A stretch of 64,000 nt of DNA, taken from contig JACIXR010000002.1 of NCBI GenBank assembly GCA_014360495.1, positions 1-64,000 on the forward strand, written 5' to 3'. Shown here piece after piece: positions 59,185-64,000 of this stretch. The notes under the pieces were generated by a model. It did not search any database, had not been told where the DNA came from, and saw only the letters and a list, made by a program, of their open reading frames with translations. The stretch's first letter is position 1, and each line of letters starts with the position of its first letter. The stretch comes from a bacterium (GTDB taxonomy: Bacteria; Armatimonadota; JACIXR01). The translations under genes and the position numbers were made by a program.

Positions 59185-59925
59185 ATGCCAAGAATGTACA
59201 AATGCCCTAACTGTGGCACTCTCAATGCTGAGGGTGTGCATCCTTTCCCACTCTGTTCAAAATGCGGAACAAACTTGATATGCTGCCGCTATTGCCGCTT
59301 TTTCAATCCCAGAACATTGGAGTGCATACATCCCCTTCAGATGGAGATACAGGCAATCACCGACCCTGACACTATTCCCGCAGGTTGCGACCTTTTCCGT
59401 TCCCGTCTGATAGTGGGGGAGGAGCGTTTGAGAAGAAGGGTAGCCCGCACACTTGGAGTGAGCGTTGCTTCCGCTGTTGTTCTTGTCTTACTTCTCTGGG
59501 GAATCTTCCTGCGCGCAGGCAGAGCAACAAGGGAATGGGAACTAAATATCGTTTTCCCTCAACAGATTATTCGTGGCTCCTATTTCCTGCTCAATATCCA
59601 GCTGAATAACACGGGGAAACAACCCTTAGAGAACCTCGCCATCAGATTCCCCTATGCTTTTTTGACCAACTTTCGTTTGCAAAGCACAGCGCCGATGGTG
59701 AACACGGATGTGCGAGGCGATTCCTTCTACTTTTGGCTCCCTTCACCTATTCCCGCTGGGCAAAGTTTCAACTTGCAGTTATACCTCCTACCGATGAGAG
59801 AAGGAACTTTTACCGCTCTTTGCGAGCTGTTAAGCGGAGCGCAGGCTATTGATAGCAGATTTTTGCGATTTCGTGTAGCTGCACCAAGCACGACGCCGGG
59901 AACTCAACCAGCTACTCCCAGGTAA
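59185..59925 (+). CDS. Zinc-ribbon single-pass membrane protein
   Basis: A 246-residue protein from ATG 59185 (ribosome site GGAGGGTGA). The N-terminal zinc ribbon has YKCPNCGTLNAEG and LCSKCGTN (Cys7, 10, 24, 27), then CCRYCRFF and Cys47. A basic stretch RLRRRVAR precedes one membrane helix (about 89-109). The extracytoplasmic C-terminal part is a beta-sandwich (NIQLNNTGKQPLENLAIRFP, PSPIPAGQSFNLQLYLLP) like a CARDB/DUF11-type fold. The cytoplasmic ribbon could sense or anchor; function unknown. It is divergent from nusA with a shared -35. Confidence 0.75.
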   Translation: MPRMYKCPNCGTLNAEGVHPFPLCSKCGTNLICCRYCRFFNPRTLECIHPLQMEIQAITDPDTIPAGCDLFRSRLIVGEERLRRRVARTLGVSVASAVVLVLLLWGIFLRAGRATREWELNIVFPQQIIRGSYFLLNIQLNNTGKQPLENLAIRFPYAFLTNFRLQSTAPMVNTDVRGDSFYFWLPSPIPAGQSFNLQLYLLPMREGTFTALCELLSGAQAIDSRFLRFRVAAPSTTPGTQPATPR

Positions 59926-59932
59926 AATTAAC

Positions 59933-60008
<76 letters not shown>

Positions 60009-60138
60009 ACCTCTTATAATAATTATAACGATTTTTAGTAGGATTTGTATAATTCCATAACATTTGGGACTCCAAGGGAATTGATTTCCGCAACTTTCCT
60101 ATCCCCACACTTTTTACTACAAAATCTAAATCAAAAGT

Positions 60139-60144
60139 TATAAT
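60139..60144 (+). promoter_or_regulatory. -10 element (TATAAT) of the following gene
   Basis: TATAAT ends 9 bases before ATG 60154, so the predicted leader is about 3 bases. The -35 (ACTACA region, 17 bp upstream) is weak. Confidence 0.45.
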
Positions 60145-60153
60145 CTTCTTTAT

Positions 60154-60630
60154 ATGAGAAAATTTAAATTCTTTCTCGTCGTTTTCTTCGTCCTTCTCTC
60201 CCTCATATGCTACCTATTTTTCAGACCTAAACCTCTATCAGATAGAGAAGCGATTATGCAAGTGTTCCAAAAAGGGGTAGTGGGAATAAGAACTAAAGAC
60301 GCATCTCTCCTTCTTTCCCTCATCTCTCCAAATTACCACGATGATTTCGGCATCACCTTTTGGGATATAAAGCGAAACATTAAAAGAGAACTCAACCGGG
60401 CTATCATTCTGGACTTGACGATAGAAGATATCCAGCTCGCTATTACTCCTCCCGATGCCTTGGGGAGATTGAAATGCACCCTCCTAATCCAAATGGAGGA
60501 TATGTTTCAACCCCTGGTCCTCCCCTTATCAGTTGATGTTTATTTGAAGAAGGAAAGGAAGAGATGGAAGATTATCAGAGTGGAAGGCTACAGCAGTGTA
60601 GTGGGACAAATTTACGGGGAAGAGTTTTAG
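60154..60630 (+). CDS. Small membrane-anchored protein, possible NTF2/SnoaL-like fold
   Basis: A 158-residue protein with one N-terminal membrane helix (FKFFLVVFFVLLSLICYLFF) and an extracytoplasmic domain. SDREAIMQVFQKGVVGIRTKDASLLLSLISPNY and later strands ending KKERKRWKIIRVEGYSSVVG have the pattern of an NTF2-like fold. No catalytic residue is evident. No Shine-Dalgarno; leaderless start is likely. Its stop abuts the stop of the convergent HtrA gene with no base between. Confidence 0.65.
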   Translation: MRKFKFFLVVFFVLLSLICYLFFRPKPLSDREAIMQVFQKGVVGIRTKDASLLLSLISPNYHDDFGITFWDIKRNIKRELNRAIILDLTIEDIQLAITPPDALGRLKCTLLIQMEDMFQPLVLPLSVDVYLKKERKRWKIIRVEGYSSVVGQIYGEEF

Positions 60631-61746
60631 CTAAAAAGAAGGCGGCTGCTCGCCCAACTTAGCTCTCAAAGTGATTTCCTGTCCACCTCGCCAAACCCTC
60701 AATACAAGCTCTTCCCCTACCTTCTTCTTAAGCATAGTTTCCACCACATCGTCAGCCTCCTTGACCTCTTTATCATCCATTCTCACGATTATATCTCCCG
60801 GCTTCAAACCAGCCTTCTCCGCTGGGCTTCCCTCTATTACGCTCTCAATAAACGCGCCCTTAAGCTGTTGAGGGAGGTTTAGCATAATCTTTGTGGACCT
60901 ATCAAGGCTTCTGTAGCGGATGCCCAGCCAAGCGTGTGCGACTCTCCCCTTCTCCTCCAGCTCCGGGATTAAGTTCTTGATGGCATCTACAGCGATGGCA
61001 AAGCCTATACCTACATTCCCTTCCTCCATTGGGGGAGTGAGAATGGCTGTGCATATTCCAACCAATTCACCAGCTAAATTAACGAGCGCTCCCCCGCTAT
61101 TGCCCTTGTTTATCGCCGCGTCTGTTTGGATGAGCGTGTGGGCTGCGAGAATCTTCCCCTCTACCCTAAATGGTCCCTTCCTTATCGCGCTCACTATCCC
61201 AACTGTTGCGGTATTGGAAAGCCCGAACGGATTACCGATAGCGATAACCCAATCCCCTACTTTCAAACTGCTTGAATTACCAAGCTGGAGATAGGGGAAA
61301 TTATCCCCCTTTATGCGAAGAAGGGCTATATCCGATTGAGGGTCGGAGCCAACGACTTTGGCAGTGAATTGTCTACCATCAACGAGAGTCACTTTTATTG
61401 AGCGAGCTCCACTTATTACATGATAATTCGTGAGGACGAGACCATCAGGTCGTATGATTACACCAGAACCTTTCCCAGCGGGAGGGATTATATCGGGTTC
61501 TTCCCCAAAGAAGAGACCAAAGAGTGAGGAAGACGGTTGATAAGTTGTGTCTATGTTTACGACAGCAGGGCCAGCTTTGCTCACCGCTGCAACGAACGGG
61601 CTTTCCCCTTTAATCCTTATTGGGATTGAACTCGGCGAGATGCTTACCGTTTGCTTCTCCAGCATCCTCGTGTAAAGATGGAAACAGAGAAGGAAACCAA
61701 GCAAAAACACGGCAAGATAAGATAGTGTAATGAGAAATTTCCTCAT
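60631..61746 (-). CDS. HtrA/DegP-type serine protease
   Basis: A 371-residue membrane-anchored protease (helix about 5-24). The trypsin-like catalytic triad is His109 (LTNYHVISG), Asp139 ([10 protein letters not shown]) and Ser217 ([11 protein letters not shown]). One PDZ domain lies at the C terminus ([23 protein letters not shown]). It degrades or refolds damaged proteins outside the cytoplasm. The single PDZ suits a DegS/HtrA layout. The start overlaps the ribH stop. Confidence 0.94.
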   Translation of the reverse strand: MRKFLITLSYLAVFLLGFLLCFHLYTRMLEKQTVSISPSSIPIRIKGESPFVAAVSKAGPAVVNIDTTYQPSSSLFGLFFGEEPDIIPPAGKGSGVIIRPDGLVLTNYHVISGARSIKVTLVDGRQFTAKVVGSDPQSDIALLRIKGDNFPYLQLGNSSSLKVGDWVIAIGNPFGLSNTATVGIVSAIRKGPFRVEGKILAAHTLIQTDAAINKGNSGGALVNLAGELVGICTAILTPPMEEGNVGIGFAIAVDAIKNLIPELEEKGRVAHAWLGIRYRSLDRSTKIMLNLPQQLKGAFIESVIEGSPAEKAGLKPGDIIVRMDDKEVKEADDVVETMLKKKVGEELVLRVWRGGQEITLRAKLGEQPPSF

Positions 61747-62210
61747 TTACTCATCTCCTTAAATAGATTTGCCATCTCAAGCGCTGAAAGCGCCGCTTGA
61801 AATCCTTTATTCCCTTGCTTTGCTCCGCTCCTCTCTATGGCTTGCTCGAGCGTATCTGCTGTCAAGATGCCGAAGACGACGGGAAGGGAATACTCTAAAG
61901 CCACCTGTGCCACTCCCTTTGTAACCTCAGCTGATAGAAAATCAAAATGAGGAGTATCTCCCCTGATAAGACAGCCAAGGCAGATAATTGCATCATATTT
62001 CCCCAAGCTCGCCAATTTTTTGGCTGTAACAGGTATCTCAAAGGAGCCCGGCGTCCAAAGGACATCTATATCATCCTCCTGAACATCGTGGCGGATGAGG
62101 CAATCCAAAGCTCCCTCAAGCAACTTTTTAGTTATAGCCTCATTGAAGCGGGAAACGACGATAGCAAATCTCAGTCCTTTCCCTATCAGTTTCCCTTGAT
62201 AAATCCTCAT
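61743..62210 (-). CDS. ribH: 6,7-dimethyl-8-ribityllumazine synthase
   Basis: Penultimate enzyme of riboflavin synthesis (155 residues from ATG 62210). Motifs: [64 protein letters not shown] with the catalytic His, and [27 protein letters not shown] fits ATG 62210; the frame is open 7 codons further up. No riboflavin genes flank it, and ribF lies 9 kb away; no FMN riboswitch is visible. Confidence 0.95.
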   Translation of the reverse strand: MRIYQGKLIGKGLRFAIVVSRFNEAITKKLLEGALDCLIRHDVQEDDIDVLWTPGSFEIPVTAKKLASLGKYDAIICLGCLIRGDTPHFDFLSAEVTKGVAQVALEYSLPVVFGILTADTLEQAIERSGAKQGNKGFQAALSALEMANLFKEMSK

Positions 62211-62242
62211 AAAATCACCTTCCTTCTTCAACTTTTAGATTC

Positions 62243-64000
62243 CTACTTTGAAGAAACAAGGGCAATCCTTCCCTTCCCCTTCTTCTTAGCCTCATAAAGA
62301 GCTTGGTCAGCTTTGCGGAGAAGGGCTCTAAGGGTGTTAGCATCTGAGGGAAACTCCCCTATACCGAAGCTCACACTTATCCCTAAACTTTCCTTTATCT
62401 TTTTTCTTATCCTTTCCGCCATTATGGCAGCTGCTTCCTTAGAGGTATGGGGAAGAACAATTGCGAACTCCTCTCCGCCCAGCCGTGCAGCATAATCACT
62501 TGCCCTAATCTCCTCCCTTAGCAATCTCCCCAGCTCAGCAAGCAACCTATCGCCCTCAAGATGACCATATGTGTCATTGAACTCCTTGAAATTATCTATA
62601 TCCATTATGGCAAGGGCTATTGGATAGCCATACCTCCTTGCCCCCTTAATATCCCGCCCAATCCTTTGATAGAACATCCTTCTATTGAGGAGCTTCGTTA
62701 ATTGGTCGTGGAAGGCATACCTTTCCAACTCAGCAATTGAATAAACTCTCGCAAGAATGTTTCCTATCTCATAGCCAATTGCTGATAGGATGCTTAGAGT
62801 GTCATCGTTTGGCGGAAGAAGAGAGAGGGTAAATAGAACAAGTATGTGGGTAAGATTTCCTCCCTCAAATATCGGAACACCTATAGCACTTGTCTGGTTG
62901 CTATCTAGTTCTCCTTCAATGAAAGCTACACGCCCAGACTTTCTAACCTCCTCATAAACCCTTCTCAGCAGGGAGAAATCAATTTCCCCCTCGCCGAAAT
63001 GGAAAACAGGAGTACATTCTTCGCTTGTGCACTTGGCTAAAACCAAATCGTTGATTGAGGGGATTATTTCCCGCAGGGAATTGATTAACGTTCTGCCCAC
63101 TTCCTCAATGTTTATCGCTGTTGAAAGATTAGAGATGAGGCGAGAGAGCACTTCCAGGTAATCTTTCCTCTTCTCAACCAACCTTCCTTTCTCAATCACC
63201 TCCAAAACAATCATCCCTTCCGCTACAAAATCCTTCATCTCTTGAAATTCTCTTTCCGTAAAAGGTTTGCTTCCCCATCTCCTAATGAAATGAAATACAC
63301 CTCTCTTTATGCTATTAATGGTAAGAGGAAAGCTCATCACGCTACCCACTTCAAACTTTTCCACGACATCCTTCAGAATGTTGGGGTAGGTTTTCGCGTC
63401 TTTTACAAGGATTGGCTCGCCCTTTTGAAAAACCTCAACTGATAACCCTCCTTCAGCAATGGGAATTTCCCTTTCCAATAGCCTTCTTTCCTCCTCCTCT
63501 CCCCTCAGTCCATAGGTTATAGACTGAAATACAAGCTTTTCACCTTCTTCGTCGTAAAGCAGATAAACAACTGCATCCGCTCCGCAAGCTTTCGCTAAAA
63601 TTTCCAACAACCGGGGAATGGTTTGCTGGTAGGGCATCCGCTGGATGGCAAGGGCGCGGAGAGCGCTGAGGGTTTTTTCTCTGTTCTCCATAAACTTCTG
63701 GCTATCGCAGAGAGCACCAGTTGAAAGAGCTATTGTGAATATTGTAGCAATATAGGTTAAGAAATAATGGAATTTCGGAGGGGGAGACATTAGAAGAGCT
63801 GCTGAGCCAACTAAAGATGCGTAAACGGAGAAAATCAACGCATCCTTTGTCCCGTGGTCAACTGCGATGAAGATAACTGGAAGGAAGAGGAAGGGATAAA
63901 TGGGGCTTGCGATGCCCCCACTGGAGCCGACAACCCAGCTTAACAAAACCATATCTAATACATAAAGGAATTTGTTCACCCTCGGGCTTGTCTTCGTTAT
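62243..64000 (-). CDS. Diguanylate cyclase (membrane region-GAF-GGDEF), 5' end beyond window
   Basis: At least 578 residues are visible. The frame is still open at the window edge, so the N terminus is cut (a GTG at 63979 is possible but has no ribosome site). Several membrane helices are followed by a GAF domain (about 100-250), a second GAF-like part (about 270-400) and a GGDEF domain. The active site is GGEEF in ARLGGEEFAIVLP, preceded five residues earlier by RASD, an intact RxxD inhibitory site. It should make c-di-GMP from two GTP in response to a ligand or light/redox cue sensed by the GAF parts. Confidence 0.9.
   Translation of the reverse strand: MTKTSPRVNKFLYVLDMVLLSWVVGSSGGIASPIYPFLFLPVIFIAVDHGTKDALIFSVYASLVGSAALLMSPPPKFHYFLTYIATIFTIALSTGALCDSQKFMENREKTLSALRALAIQRMPYQQTIPRLLEILAKACGADAVVYLLYDEEGEKLVFQSITYGLRGEEEERRLLEREIPIAEGGLSVEVFQKGEPILVKDAKTYPNILKDVVEKFEVGSVMSFPLTINSIKRGVFHFIRRWGSKPFTEREFQEMKDFVAEGMIVLEVIEKGRLVEKRKDYLEVLSRLISNLSTAINIEEVGRTLINSLREIIPSINDLVLAKCTSEECTPVFHFGEGEIDFSLLRRVYEEVRKSGRVAFIEGELDSNQTSAIGVPIFEGGNLTHILVLFTLSLLPPNDDTLSILSAIGYEIGNILARVYSIAELERYAFHDQLTKLLNRRMFYQRIGRDIKGARRYGYPIALAIMDIDNFKEFNDTYGHLEGDRLLAELGRLLREEIRASDYAARLGGEEFAIVLPHTSKEAAAIMAERIRKKIKESLGISVSFGIGEFPSDANTLRALLRKADQALYEAKKKGKGRIALVSSK

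Noticed and set aside
62211-62242. FMN riboswitch upstream of ribH
   Set aside because: Only 32 bases separate it from the upstream gene, too little for the element.

Overview
The window looks like a piece of chromosome from a deeply branching bacterium, most likely Armatimonadota or a close relative. The best clue is three prepilin-like DUF1559 proteins with a [19 protein letters not shown] leader helix followed by a YLQDWDE-type motif. Several Gfo/Idh/MocA oxidoreductases, large glycoside hydrolases and repeat-rich secreted proteins fit the same picture. Genes are tightly packed, stop codons of convergent genes often touch or overlap, and there is no phage, CRISPR or complete insertion sequence. 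The assignment rests on protein flavour only; no rRNA is present.

Layout. 0-8.5 kb: a membrane-anchored beta-propeller protein, then on the minus strand the membrane module of respiratory complex I (nuoHIJKLMN) under its own promoter and without nuoA-G. 8.6-11.8 kb: a minus-strand sugar/one-carbon-type operon (Gfo/Idh, sugar isomerase-like TIM barrel, URO-D-like protein) preceded by a 41-residue zinc ribbon. 12.2-18 kb: two prepilin-like genes, a large glycosidase-like protein and a C25-like peptidase relative, all minus. 18-23.3 kb: a DUF4432 mutarotase-like gene, then rseP-dxr-uppS and a second Gfo/Idh gene. 23.4-29.1 kb: repeat-filled gaps around a GH2 glycosidase, then a glcD-like FAD oxidase and a ferredoxin-domain DUF362 protein. 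29.2-32.1 kb: a PKD protein with Gly/Pro/Met repeats, yebC, a third prepilin-like gene and a small membrane protein. 32.2-36.6 kb: a pentose-type catabolic operon (clan A glycosidase, lyxose-isomerase-like cupin, creatininase-family protein, FGGY kinase). 36.7-44.4 kb: glmS against a minus operon of a Met-rich secreted protein, Fe-alcohol dehydrogenase, tatC and an MrfA-like helicase. 44.5-50.4 kb: initiator tRNA and a four-gene ABC export module of unknown substrate. 50.6-52.5 kb: an O-antigen ligase/TPR fusion. 52.5-59 kb: nusA-ylxR-infB-ylxP-rbfA-nrnA-truB-ribF. 59-64 kb: a zinc-ribbon membrane protein, tRNA-Pro(CGG), a small anchored protein, an HtrA protease, ribH and a GGDEF protein cut by the window edge.

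The regulatory DNA is unusually readable. Good sigma-70-like promoters are visible in front of many units. A recurring variant has -35 TTGCAA, 17 bp, and -10 TATAAT. Because TTGCAA is its own reverse complement, one copy at 59136-59141 serves as the -35 of two divergent promoters (nusA operon and a zinc-ribbon membrane protein). Several genes start only 3-7 bases after the expected transcription start, so leaderless mRNAs coexist with Shine-Dalgarno genes. Two of the three prepilin-like genes share a conserved 5' leader containing a strong ribosome site, a three-codon ORF and a downstream hairpin. A family of GC-rich perfect palindromes, with paired changes in both arms, sits just behind stop codons.
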